Of a DNA stretch of 64,000 nt, positions 25,295 through 36,513 are shown one piece after another. The position numbers and the translations under genes are program-made. The notes beneath the pieces were generated by a model, which was given only the letters and a program-made list of their open reading frames with translations, did no database searches and was not told where the DNA came from. Every line of letters starts with the position of its first letter. The stretch's first letter is position 1. The DNA comes from Platerodrilus igneus. Lineage: Eukaryota; Arthropoda; Insecta; Coleoptera; Lycidae. The stretch spans positions 6,448,001-6,512,000 of the forward strand of contig JARFIW010001670.1 of the NCBI GenBank assembly GCA_036346225.1. The letters run 5' to 3'.

Positions 25295-25430
25295 GCACTC
25301 GCAAGGGGTCGCAGGGCAGCGCGTGGAAGGTACGCGAATTGGGCGCGCATGGGCAAGTTGTGCGTAGCATGTCAAGGATTCATCTTGGCATTGATTTCAT
25401 TCATCGCCTTTACAAACTGAGGTGAAGGAA
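25295..25430. other. GC-rich patch in the core
   Basis: A short G-rich, GC-rich segment (AGGGGTCGCAGGGCAGCGCG, then GGGCGCGCATGGGC) in otherwise AT-rich sequence. No feature is recognised; it is not a tRNA. Confidence 0.3.
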
Positions 25431-26219
25431 TGTTAACAGTCACCAAGCTCTATATCAATTTGTATTTGGTGAAGATAGTAATTTGTCTGCGTTAATTGTA
25501 TTCCTAGATGTAAAGATACATTTGCATACGCGGCTTATTAATAAAATTATTTATCGAGGGAAGATGACAAGGTACTCATTCCTAATATAAACAATCTACC
25601 ATGGGGGATTAAAGATATAAGATAAGGGTTTATTTTTACTTGTGTATATATATAGTTTTAAATTCCATAATTTTTAAGTTCTCGCCCACCTTCCAAATCC
25701 TTCCTCTGCTTCTATCCTGGTTGACAGAGTATACGTGTTATCTCCACGCGGTATTCGCGGGACATCGGTTTTAGATTTCTAGGGAATGGTTAGTTAAAGC
25801 ATATGTCTTGGTTAGCGAAAAGGTTTTAAAGATGGAGTTAAATAAAGATGGGCAAAAATTAGTCTTTAAAACGCATAACTTTGTATGGTGGTCCTATTTA
25901 AAATCTGTTTACAGATTTGGGGTCCCTAGAAAATTTAATATTAGTTGATACCTAGCAAAATATATTTATCTTAAAAGAGTGACTACCCGCTGTATAATAA
26001 ATACAATATAACACTTGTCAACAAAAAGTTGTAGGAAAATTAAAGACGTATTTAATGGGGGTCCAGTATTAGAATTTGTTGGTATAATGCTTAAGTCCTA
26101 CTGTATTGTAGGCGAGAAAGATACGATTAAAAAGATTAAAGGGATCTCACGAAGTTGTAGTTATAAAACCGAGGGTCTTACAACCTATAACGAGCATATA
26201 CTCCAAAAGGGGTAGGTAT

Positions 26220-29200
26220 GCAACTACGCGGCAGTGCGCGGAGAATAAGAATTCTTCCAATAAGAAATTAAAGTTTCCAGTACGTAGCACCAGTCATTGG
26301 GTAATGGTCGAAATGTGGACCTATAAAGACGATTATTAATTGTGGTTTAGAAAAATAGTAGTTTTCGTGGACTAAATAAAATAGCTTAGACTGGTTAATG
26401 TATATGGTTACATACTCGTAGACATCCACAAACATCTGTTTACGTCCACAATGGCGATACCGGTGGTTTTGTTTAACAAATAGTAAGAAAATACGTCAGG
26501 TGTTAGTGCGGAAGCCCATAGGATCGTTGGATTCAAAAAGAACGGTGCGTATGGTGGTCTCCGTTAGAATAATCGAAAGTGGTTAATCGGTCGTATTAGA
26601 TGTTTAAATAAGCGAAAGTGTAAATGCCTACATAAACAAAGATTTAATTAACCGACAAAAAAGTGTGCGATGTGCTACACTTATAAATAAAGTATGGAAT
26701 GGTGCTTTTAGCGGCCCTAGCAGTAAAAAGGGCGACTGACTTTTTCAAGCAACTACAAGAATAGCAGTAGCGCAGAGAAGGGGTATGCATGTATTATACA
26801 GTTGCTGCAAAATATGTTAGTTTACGCGTAGCTCGGATGTGTAATTGATCACGACTTAAAGATCCCTCGGAGGTTTAAAAATTCTCAGCCCATTGTCGTT
26901 CGAAAAATGTTTGGAAATTATCAAAACGGTAGCGGGTGGAAGTTTAATGGATGATTGACCGAGTTTTTCTACCTTTTACGAGGGAATCGGAAATTGACAG
27001 ATATCGAGCATCTAATTCTCTATTTGGAGGATATCGAGTACTTACCGGTTCTAGAAATCAATACGTGCGGCCGACCGCTATGCGAAAGTGTAAAAGCCTA
27101 CAGAAGCAAAATTTAATTATCAGACGAAAAAGTGGCGATGTGCTATAGAAAGTATAAAAATGGTGCTTTGCATCGCTCCTAACAGTAAAAAGGAGAGTGA
27201 CTTTTCTAGCAATTACAAGAATAGCAGTAGCGCGGCGAAGGGTATGATGTATTATACAGCGCATTGTTGCTCTAAAATATGTTAGTTTACGAGAAGCTCG
27301 AACGTGCACAAATTAAATTTCAATCTATAATTAACCACGGTCGTAAAAATAGGAAATTAATGGGTAATTTGAATACCGTTAAGCATATACTTTCGCTTGG
27401 TGATTCATTTGGAAAAATATTCAAGCCTATCATTTCCTAAAGTATGACGTAGAAGTTATTTAAAATTAAATTGTTGTAAGTATCCTGTAGACAACAAGTT
27501 GGTATTTTCTTAGTAATGGTTTAAAGTGTTTTTGGTTATAGTAGCACTGCATCTTCTACAGCACGACTTGCACACAACTTGTGTGCTACCACCCTTTTGG
27601 ATTTTTAATATGCACGCGATCCGTATAACATGGAAGACGTTTTCCGGTGTTTTTACTAACGGCATTCGCAGCATGGACAAAGCGAACCAGGTGTATGCAT
27701 TAGCGCTAAATGTATTGCACGAGCAGCAAGGAATATGACATCATTTAGTTCCCCGCTGAATCCTCAACTTCGTTCGGGTATCTTCGGAAACCTTCGGTTT
27801 GCATTCTATAGGGTACATAAAGCAGGTACGCTGGAGTAAACTCTTTAGTTAGTTCGATTACAAGTTTAACCAAAGTGCTATAGTGCGGGTTTTGTTTTGT
27901 ACTAAAATGGTACCTGCAAACGTTTTTAAATGCGAGCCCTGTGACGTCTACTTTACCAGGAGGAGTGCTCAAACGACACCAGAACAAATGTCGTGGTGTA
28001 ATATCGTCCAAGGTTAAGCTTATACATCCGTCGACAGCAAAGTACTTAAACTGTGGGACTTGCGGTTTCGCTTTTACGAGAATAGCTTACAGCAACACAA
28101 GGAAAAACAGCACGGTATGTCATTAAGCAGTAAACGTTCAGCTCCACCAGTTGTTAAAGGGTCTTGTACGAAACAACCAACATCCTTGTAAAGCGTGCGA
28201 CATGGATGTGTTAAAGTCTGCATACCCTGGTCCTAATAGCACAGCAACCTAATTAAGGTAGGTCAGTAAGCAATATTTAATTGCTGTTAATTGACTTGCA
28301 TTTTAGCGTACTTTCGTATTGTAATAACCGCATTTGTTTAGAGAAGAAACTTAAACAGCTTTCAAATGTGATTCACATGTTCGTTAAAAATCTAAAAATA
28401 TTTGTTGGATTACGAGTTACAAATGAAATTAATAACACATTGGAAGTTTCCGGAATTTGCGTTATAATGCTACTACCGCGTCACGTAAGGTAATTTAGGA
28501 TTTCAATATGTAATAAGACCCATTTACTTTCACTCATTATTATTGAACAGTACTTAATCTGGTTTATTACATTTTGTTAATTCTGAAATTTAGGTAGTTA
28601 ATGATGTCATACACAAAATTTCTAATTAACATACATGGCTGGTATCTAGCGAAAGTTGTAGCAGGCATTTTCAATTACGAATGCATTCTTCTTTCATTAC
28701 AGGAGAAATTCCATAGATTTCATACCATTATTAACCACGCGATCCTTACACCAAAAGTCGACCTTGCCATTTCTACATTATTGTTAAGCATGCATTGGAA
28801 TTTTGGATGCGGTAATTTCTTGTTTAAAGTAACTTAGTTAAATAAAGTGTAATTTAAAATTCATAAATGATTGTATAGTCAGTTATTGCAATTGAAAACA
28901 CATTCAGGGAATAATTTATTTGCTCTATATATTTTACAGTAGCGTTTCCGGACAAAACTTTCTGCTTTTAATTAAATTTCCTTTGTTCCCGGCATGTGTT
29001 TACCTCCGCGTGGTGTCGCTGGACGGTAAAACATATTGTTAACGACAATATGTCTTATTGACTGAAAACACGTTTCCTCTTTTTTACATTAATCTCTTTT
29101 TGTTACACCTCTATTTTAAACAACACATTAATCTCTTTTTGTTACAGGTTAAACTTTCGGCTACGCACAGGAAATAATGTTATACTTTGTAAAAATTGTA

Positions 29201-30185
29201 ATAGTTTATTAAACTGTAAATTGATAAATAAATTATTAAACTTTTGTGTTCTTAATTTTTGTGTTGGTTAAAGCATATACCTTGGGTAGCGAAAAAGGTT
29301 TTAAAAAATGGAGTTAAATATATACGAGCAAAAGAGCTTAAAGTATAACTTTGCAGGGCGTGGTCCGATTTCAAATCTGTTTGCAGATTCGAATTCTGCA
29401 TAAAATTCTAAGCTAACAAGATGTATCGCATGACTAAAAAAATTTTATAAGAACGCTCAAAAGTTGCTACAGGTAAGAAATCTTAAAATTGGGGTAGCTC
29501 CCTTAGGGATGGTGCAATCTGAAAAATTCTTAGAGATTCGGGTACCTGAGAAAAATCTAATATTAATTGATACCAAACAAGGTAGGTTTATCTCGAAAGA
29601 TGCATTGGTTAGACGAGGAAAACTATTTGGTTGAGATGTGGGAGCAAAGAGCAAAATTTAGAAGATCAGGACTTTAAAGGGGTATAACTTTGCAGGGCGT
29701 GGTTCGATTTCAAATCTGTTTACAGATTCGGGTTGTACGTAAAATTCTAGACTAACAAGATGTATCGCATGACTAAAAAATGTTTAAGGACGCTCAAAAG
29801 TCGCTACAGGTAAAAAATCTTAAAAATGGGGTAGCTCCCTTGGGGATGGTGCTATCTAAAAAATTCTTAGAAATTTGGGTAGCTGAGAAAATTCTAATAT
29901 TAATTGATACCAAACAAGATAGGTTTATCTCGTGGGTGCGGTGCCAATAGGCACCGAGAAGTATCTCAAAAATTTTAGGGGTTAGGTTATCGATTTTTAG
30001 GTTAGGGATGGTTGGGGTAAAACTCCCACAAGGAGGTCCACAAGGAGGAGATTCATCTCTTTGTGGAGGAGATTCCTAAAATAAGACTTTATAGTGGGTT
30101 TTTACATGTAAATTTGGTCCAGATGTGTGTGGAAATGAGGATGCTGGTGGAAATGAGGGGGTGATTACACCATAAATACACTACT
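26220..30185 (-). repeat. Right inverted arm of the giant element
   Basis: Inverted partner of 18616-22180. It carries two internal tandem duplications. One has an offset of about 460 bp (ATAGCAGTAGCGC at 26761 and 27221). The other has an offset of 339 bp (TATAACTTTGCAGGGCG at 29344 and 29683). Related duplications in the left arm indicate that the tandem copies existed before, or were copied between, the arms. Confidence 0.8.
27907..28190 (+). pseudogene. C2H2-type zinc-finger protein in the right arm, frameshifted
   Basis: From the ATG at 27907 the frame reads MVPANVFKCEPCDVYFTRR. After a frameshift it continues VLKRHQNKCRG, giving a C-x2-C...H-x3-C finger. A second finger starts with LNCGTCGFAFT and, after another shift, continues ENSLQQHKEKQHG, giving C-x2-C...H-x4-H. 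A basic, Ser/Pro-rich tail (SSKRSAPPVVKG) follows. Two fingers at an N-terminus suggest a nucleic-acid-binding protein. Zinc-finger segments are known on some virus-like elements of this class, but I cannot tie this one to a named protein. Two frameshifts make it non-functional as read. The gene is directed outward, toward the right end of the element. Confidence 0.6.
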
Positions 30186-30191
30186 TACCAA
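30186..30191. repeat. 6-bp target-site duplication (right), TACCAA
   Basis: Exact repeat of 18610-18615, immediately outside the right terminus. Confidence 0.9.
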
Positions 30192-30391
30192 CTCCGATCG
30201 CTGCAGCATCACTTGCCTGACACACACTTTGTGATACTTGAGAGGTACGAAAATGCATTGATGACTTTATCGCCTCGAAGCCAGTGAGCTTCTATCATCA
30301 GGGAATTCACAAGCTGCCCGAAAGATGGAAAAAGGTCATCGATGCAAACGAGGAATATTTCGTTGATGAATATCTTTTTATTTGTTTCTAA
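30192..30391 (+). pseudogene. Mariner transposase, C-terminal part
   Basis: Continues the gene interrupted at 18615. It resumes with a readable LRSLQHHLPDTHF, then EVRKCIDDFIASKPVSFYHQ, then GIHKLPERWKKVIDANEEYF, with a stop at 30389-30391. These are the standard mariner C-terminal blocks immediately following the third catalytic Asp. The right TIR follows within 50 bp. Confidence 0.9.
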
Positions 30392-30442
30392 ATAAATATT
30401 GAATTTTGCAAGAAAAAGCTCGGAACCTTTTTGTACACCTAA

Positions 30443-30910
30443 TAGAATGCTGTTCTTTTAATCAAAATTGTAATTTCGATTTTTAAACTGGAAACTGGGA
30501 AAATTTTATTTACTCCGCCATATAATTAAAATATGATAAGTTTGTGAACTTATTTCTTCACTTCCAACTAGATATTAGAGCATCAAATCTGAATAATTCA
30601 GCAAATTGTGAAAAGCTACTGCAGTATGGTCGGACAGCTCGTAACAGCGATTTTTTATGATTTCACCGGACTAAAAAACAAATCATACCTGGCATGGTCA
30701 GTATTTTTTGTGGTTTTGATGTTAGAAAATAATTTCAAATTTCACCAAATTAAAAATCCAATAGGTCTTCAAAGTGGAGTAACAGAGAAGAGAAAATTAA
30801 GCAGGTTCACTTCGGGTTACGTCTGACTTATGAAATAAAATCTGAGGGCCAATTTTTTGTAAGTTACAGAAATAGTAATACCATCCTGTTATACATCAGT
30901 ACAAACTAAA
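30443..30910. repeat. Duplicated block X, copy 2 (right of mariner)
   Basis: Continues the block X homology of 14734-15190 on the right side of the mariner. CTGCAGTATGGTCGGACAGC, then GATTTCACCGGACTAAAAAA, corresponds to CTGCTATCATCGGACTGCAC, then GATTTCACTAGTCATTAAAA. Non-coding. Confidence 0.6.
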
Positions 30911-31239
30911 TTGAACAATTTTGATAGCGTTAACTTTTCTAATTATTTTTCTTTGTGTCGAGAGTAGATCCTTACTGCTCCAATACCAACATTATTATCG
31001 AAACACAACTCAGTACCTATAGTGACGATTCCTTTGGAAGACATTTTGGTATTGTCTCCTGAACCATTTCACAAATATTTACTTAGTCCATCCAGCTAAT
31101 TTAATTATTTTACTTTCTTCGTACCTAATCCAGATTTGATACTATGATTATCAAATATGTCCAAAGGAGTCGTATTGGTTTATTCTGCTCGGGGATATAA
31201 TATCACCGCATAAAAATCCAATTCATGTTTTCCTCTGGG

Positions 31240-33200
31240 TATTTTTGCCCAAAACCTAGTTCTGGTTATACTTGTGATTATAATTTTAAATCGATGAGTT
31301 GGAAGGTTTATTCCTCTCCTTGTCTTTTTATTGCCCATCCAACGTATATTATAGTCCGTGATTTTGTTCAATGAACTGCCGATTATTAAAACCTTCTATT
31401 CTTCGGCTGCCGGAAGCCATAAATTATTTTACTAAATCTGAAGTGTATACATCTGTTGCATTGTCACGAAATTGTCACACCCAAAACAATTACGCGCCTA
31501 TTGTTGAAATATAAATTGAAATGTTCTCCATAAACGTACATGTTTACAAAACCAAACCGAGTTAATTCATACTTTTTATGTTAAAGTAAAATAATTGATT
31601 AATGTTTAAAGGACTAAAAGTGATTCCCAATAATGAGTAACCCTTTTCACGACGACCTTCCCAAAATAAGTAGGCTGTGACAAAATCTACTTTACAATAT
31701 TTTAAGAAATTAACGTAACATGAGATACCTGTGATTTATAAAAACTCTCAACTCGCCTTGTTTAAATCTTTTCTAAAATAACATTATTTGGATTTTTATC
31801 AACAAATAGGCATAAAACAATTTTTATGTACTTACTTCAATATTCGAGTTAGTGACCAAGAGATATTCCTATAACAAAATACTTTCAAGAAACCAAAATG
31901 GTAAAATGTAACACTGCACATTGCACAATACTTTATAAATGCCATCAACCATAAATAGTGTCTAAATCACACATCTAATTCTACAAAAAAATTAACTTAC
32001 AGCTTTATCTTTACAAAAAGTCCATTGAAGCCAAGAGATTATTTCAGTCTTCGGGGCATTGAAATCCAAACTAATTTGCTGGGAAGCAAGCCGTCTCAAT
32101 CTACTTGTGTGTAGGTTATGTCGAGAATCCGTGGCGAATCACGTGAACCCTCATTATTATTGCACAATCAACGGGACGTTTACAACAAACCAAACTTTTA
32201 TATTGCTGTTTATAACCACACATCTGTTTGTGTTGATTGTTTTTGTAACTAATTGACTATATAATTCAAGTAACTGTCATTATCCCCACTTTGCATCAGA
32301 GGGATATGCCATTAACACACCTAATATATGTAATATGCTTGGTCTGGCATGGTTTGCTTTTGGTTACTGTGATATAAATGAATACATGATCCTGTATAAT
32401 GTCTGTTTGGCAATTTAATCTCTGTGGGTTTCATTAAATCGTAGGTGTTTTTGTTTGTATTTAATAATATTGTAAAAACTCGAGTTTTATTGCGCCTTGC
32501 ATACATTATAACTGATATCTATAATTAGGTTGGTTTATTATTAAATTGAATATTTTTTACGAACGATATACATAAGATTTCTTAATATTTTATAAAAAAT
32601 GTATTGAAATCTGTTTTTTTTGGTAATTTTTAAAATAATTAAAGAATTGGAGTTTCATTTGAATATGTATTGTACAGAAATAAAACGATATTTTTGTGAT
32701 TTCTAAGTTCATAGTTTTTATAGAACTACTGTTTACCGCAATAGCTTATTAAACACTGTTATACTGAAATCAAAATTATACAGGTTACAAATTTATTGTT
32801 TTGATTTTTTGTACGAGATAATTTTGTCAGTTAAAGAACGCGCGTTTTTCCCAGGGAAACTTTAGAAGAACATAATCATTTAAGTTTTTAAAAACTTCGA
32901 TTCATTTGTATTATCAAATCTTCAACAAACCCTTCACTATCGTTGGCCTATTGCAATACCACATCAAAAGATTTGTCAATCTGCTTTACCAAAGTTAAGT
33001 TGCCGTTGCTTGTTCATTTTTCACACTTGTATTCTTTTCAAGAACGTAGATTGCTATAAGTTTTTTTCTTAATTGACGGTAAATAGGTTTTTTTCTTCAT
33101 CTGTGGTTTTTGCATATCTTTAGGATGCAAAAACAAGTTTTGTGTTTCTATGGTATTAATTTTTTCATCTGAATAGTATTTTTTTTTTGCTCATTTAATG
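31240..33200. repeat. Duplicated block Y, copy 2
   Basis: Diverged direct copy of 12300-14100; see that entry. No coding sequence recognised. Confidence 0.6.
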
Positions 33201-33544
33201 CTAAAAATTTGCATTTACACAGTCCAAAAAGTGAAGTATGTCATCTAGGCAAGCTCTAAACGGAATTTTCTGTTTCAATGGTTCGATATCGCACAAAAAT
33301 AATCTATCGCCTCCGTCCTTTCTAAATCGATACGCATGCTGAAAAATTGTGCAACGCTACTATAGCTATCGGACAATCGAAAAATGCGACTTTGTTAAAT
33401 GAATACCTGACTAAAGATGATTGTCAAAAGGTGCATGTGGCGTAATATTTTATTGTATTTGTTGCCTAGATGTAACGCGTTTCGAAGTTATCAAATAAAA
33501 CAATTTTGAACAAAAATTAAAGTACTAGTATGTAAAGTAGGCGT
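33201..33544. other. Gene-free stretch
   Basis: Nothing recognisable. Confidence 0.4.
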
Positions 33545-34150
33545 AAGTAAGTCTAAAACCACAATACAAATAGGAAACGAGAACTTAAATAGATTAAGGA
33601 TTTTTGCTATCTAGAAAGTCAAATAACGCAAGATGGGAAAAGTGCAAAACGTATAAAACAAAGATTAGCACAAGGCCCTGCTTCATTTAACAAGAAAAAG
33701 CAACTACTATGTTCAAGGGCAACAACATAGAAACAAGGAAAAGATTGCTGAAATTCTAAAAATTCTAAAAGTGGACAGGAAAAAGATATCTTTGAAATGT
33801 TGTGCTACAGACGTATAAATAAAGATATCATGGACAGACAAAGTTAAAAACAAAGAGGTTTTATAGAAATGGTAGGGGAAAAAAAATATTTGAAAAACAG
33901 TAAAAAAATAGAACTAGGATGCTAGGACACATACAAAGGCATAAGAGACCAGTGCGGAATATATTAGAAACAGAGAAACTACTAAGCAGTAGGTAGGGGT
34001 AGGCTAGATTAAACTATTGCACACAGATAGTGAGAGATGTAGGTTGTCAGAATTTTAGGGAAACATTTTGGTTAGTTCAGAATAGAAATCAATGGAGATA
34101 CGCGTCCAACAATTCCAGTACGAAAAACTTTATGATGAAAAAAGTAATTG
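33545..34150 (+). pseudogene. Non-LTR retrotransposon 3' end, copy 1
   Basis: Broken frames read FCYLESQITQDGKSAKRIKQ, then RLAQGPASFNKKKQLLCSRA, then FEMLCYRRINKDIMDR. The end reads RDVGCQNFRETFWLVQNRNQ followed by WRYASNNS. These are the blocks C-terminal to the reverse transcriptase in a common insect LINE lineage (CR1/RTE-like). A truncated, multiply frameshifted copy. Confidence 0.75.
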
Positions 34151-34344
34151 CATTTAAACCCGAAACAACTACAGGTGTTAGGTTTGCTATACGCTCAACA
34201 AACGGTGATTGTGCGAAAGGAGTAATTTGAAAATTATCGATTTCGGCAAGTGTTCAAGTATTAGGATATCTTGGTAGCCATCAGGTTGCTTAACCTCCTT
34301 CGCGTACCATTGAATATCAGTGAAATAAAGTATATTTTTAAAAA

Positions 34345-34910
34345 ATAATAGAAGAGGAAAAGGGCAGAAGATATATAAAGAAAGATTAGCACAAGTACTG
34401 TATTTAACAAGAAAAAACAATTACTGTGTTCGAACACAACAAACAGGGAAACAAGGAAAAGATTGCCGAAATAATATGCTTGGAGCATAGCACTGTACGG
34501 CTGTGAAACGTGGAGAGTAAGAGAAACGGACAAGAAAAACATGGAAACATTAAATGTGGTTCTACAGACGAATGATGAAGATGTAATGAACAAACAAGGT
34601 TAAGAATAAAGAGGTACTAGAAATGGTAGGGGAAAAAGGAAAAATGTGAAAAACAGTAAAAAAATAGGAGCGATAGGATGATAGGACACACACTAAGGCA
34701 TGAAGGAAAAACGCAGCATACATTATAAGTTGAGAAGAAGGAAAAAGGAGAAGTAAAGGTAGACCTATATTAGACTATTGCACACAGATAGTGAAAGATG
34801 TGGGCTGTGGGAATTTTAGGGAAATGTGTAGGTTAACTCAGAATAGAAAATAATGGAAGTACGCGTCCCATCAGTTCTAGGACTGAAAACTCAATGATAA
34901 TAAAGATGAT
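34345..34910 (+). pseudogene. Non-LTR retrotransposon 3' end, copy 2
   Basis: A second, independent-looking copy of the same LINE tail 3' of the first. It shows RLAQVLYLTRKNNYCVRTQQ, SIALYGCETWRVRETDKKNM and a C-terminus equivalent to copy 1. It ends near AATGATAATAAAGATGAT, a plausible LINE 3' microsatellite tail. Stops and shifts throughout. Confidence 0.75.
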
Positions 34911-36460
34911 ATCTGTAATTATTATGTACCTACAGTGATTTTCTTTACCACACCAATTTCTAATCTGCTCCAAAATATGAAAACATGTAATTTACATTTT
35001 TGCCCCTAGTTTTTCCTTGTATCTCTCGGCATTCCAACTTTATACATAACGGTGTAGGCCATTTTCTATATTTCTATTTATTAGAAAACTTTAAAAGTGA
35101 ATTTTCTTCCACATAACTTGAAGGAATGATATTCGGAAATCTTTGAAACCATGTTTCTTTTATTTCTGTGGATTGGTCCTTTCTCAGGTTGTCCTAATGG
35201 TTTCTCAGAAATTTGTAGGATTGTCAGCATTTAAAGTGGTCAAAAGATACTCTAGACCATTAAGTATAACTAAACAAATATCCTAAAGTGTCATTGTTTT
35301 CCGATTCATTAATCAAAAATTATTTTCAGCAAAAAATTCATTGTGTTTTTATTGAATTATGGACTAGAGAACTAAAATGCATTTTTGTTTTTAGTAAGTG
35401 ACGAAGTGATAATCCAGATACTTTGGAGCAGTATCGCTCTGATTGCTCCAAACCGATCCTGTTCAAAACCAATACATCTCCGCAACCACTCTCAAATCCT
35501 TACTCTGTAGTTTTCATTTTGAAATTGAGCATTTCATGGGATTTTTCGGAATTACGATAAAATATTACCAGGCCCTTGAGAAAAATTTATTAATTGTTAA
35601 ATCGTAACGAATAAATGAAAAATTGACAAAGTTTACAGATTTTAACAACTAAATATGAGAATACTTCGTTTGTGTTCATTAATTACATTAGAGAAAGCTG
35701 CGAATAGCATCTGCTGAACGTTTTCAGGCATTTTCTTTAGAAAACGCTACTAGACGAGGAAAAAGTTTTGCAAGGGATAGTCAAAAATTCAGAATAAAAT
35801 TATGGGGTCATTTTACAGGGTTCCTGTTATTCTTTTAAAAGTTATTGAGAATTATCGAAGTTATAGTTTTCTAGAGTGTGGAATCACTTCGTATGCAAAT
35901 TATTGTTAATTTATTTGTAAAAAAATACCACCCTGCGAACATTGGTTAATGGAGAGACATATATGAAATTTATCGCTGATTTGTGATAAAGAAATGACAT
36001 TTGCATTTTTCAGAAGCTTATTTACATATTTAATTGATTGTTAGTTTCTTGTTTTGAGCGTCTATACTTTGTAATGTACTATTTTATTAATATATTTCAA
36101 TTTATTGTAGTTCTGTTTAGTTTTTACAATAACTGCTATTTTAATTTGCTACTTAAAACAAGCAATTCTATAAATTTTTAGTCAGCATCATTGGCATGCA
36201 TCTTCCCAAGTTTGTCTAATGGCATGTTGTTTTCTTAATATTGGATAAATTTGCATATGTTAGGGCAAACGTCGTTAATCAAACCAGTTTACTTTTTTTG
36301 CAATGTGTAAGGTTAGATTATATTTATGAGTTTATGATTGTATTATGCCGATTTCATTGTTTTTGGAAATCGGCATACCCTTGAATGTTTTTATGGACGT
36401 GATTTTTTATATGTCATAAATTGTTAATCTAAGTTTTGCAACAAAGACTTTACGATCAAA

Positions 36461-36463
<3 letters not shown>
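34911..36463. other. Gene-free AT-rich stretch
   Basis: No gene, RNA or repeat that I can support. Confidence 0.4.

Positions 36464-36512
<49 letters not shown>
36464..36512. repeat. (AT)n microsatellite
   Basis: About 24 uninterrupted AT dinucleotides, preceded by TGC and followed by CTGCTTG. Confidence 0.95.

Positions 36513-36513
<1 letters not shown>

Larger units (their letters stand above)
22181..26219. other. Core of the giant element
   Basis: About 4 kb with no intact gene. From 22300 to 22780 the plus strand is CA-rich with few G. After about 23100 it turns to AG-rich with few C. Short translatable stretches exist, for example 23201-23392, encoding NNLVTDIGNICYVEGEQMLT within 63 residues, but I recognise none as a Polinton core protein. 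A block at 25780-25990 directly repeats part of the right arm (29265-29590). The string GGTCTTACAACC recurs at 24820 and 26171. Confidence 0.5.
18616..30185. mobile_element. Giant long-TIR element, Maverick/Polinton-like by termini and TSD
   Basis: An 11570-bp insertion starting AGTAGTGTATTTATGG and ending with its exact inverse, CCATAAATACACTACT. It is flanked by the 6-bp duplication TACCAA and inserted in a mariner gene. AG...CT ends with 6-bp duplications are the hallmark of Maverick/Polinton elements. The inverted arms can be followed collinearly for about 3.6 kb (left) and 4.0 kb (right), leaving a core of about 4 kb. No intact polymerase, integrase, protease or capsid gene was recognised. 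A zinc-finger gene lies in the arms, and all frames are broken. It is either an old, heavily decayed Polinton or a derived foldback form. Another superfamily with 6-bp duplications cannot be excluded without a search. Confidence 0.8.
17610..30442 (+). mobile_element. Mariner transposon split by an 11.57-kb insertion
   Basis: Terminal repeats TTTGGTGTACAAAAAAGGT at 17610 and, inverted, ACCTTTTTGTACACCTAA ending at 30442 delimit a mariner. It is flanked by TA at 17608-17609 and 30443-30444. Its transposase gene is interrupted after 18609 and resumes after 30191. Subtracting the inserted element and one copy of its 6-bp duplication leaves 1257 bp, a normal mariner length. It belongs to a different mariner lineage (cecropia/mellifera-like by memory) from the copies at 0.9-2.0 and 55.6-56.8 kb. 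Confidence 0.9.

Noticed and set aside
18616..30185. Assignment of the giant element to P/Galileo or FB foldback elements
   Set aside because: Those families have long inverted repeats, but their target duplications are 7-9 bp; the exact 6-bp duplication and AG/CT ends fit Polinton better. It remains an alternative if the family consensus disagrees.
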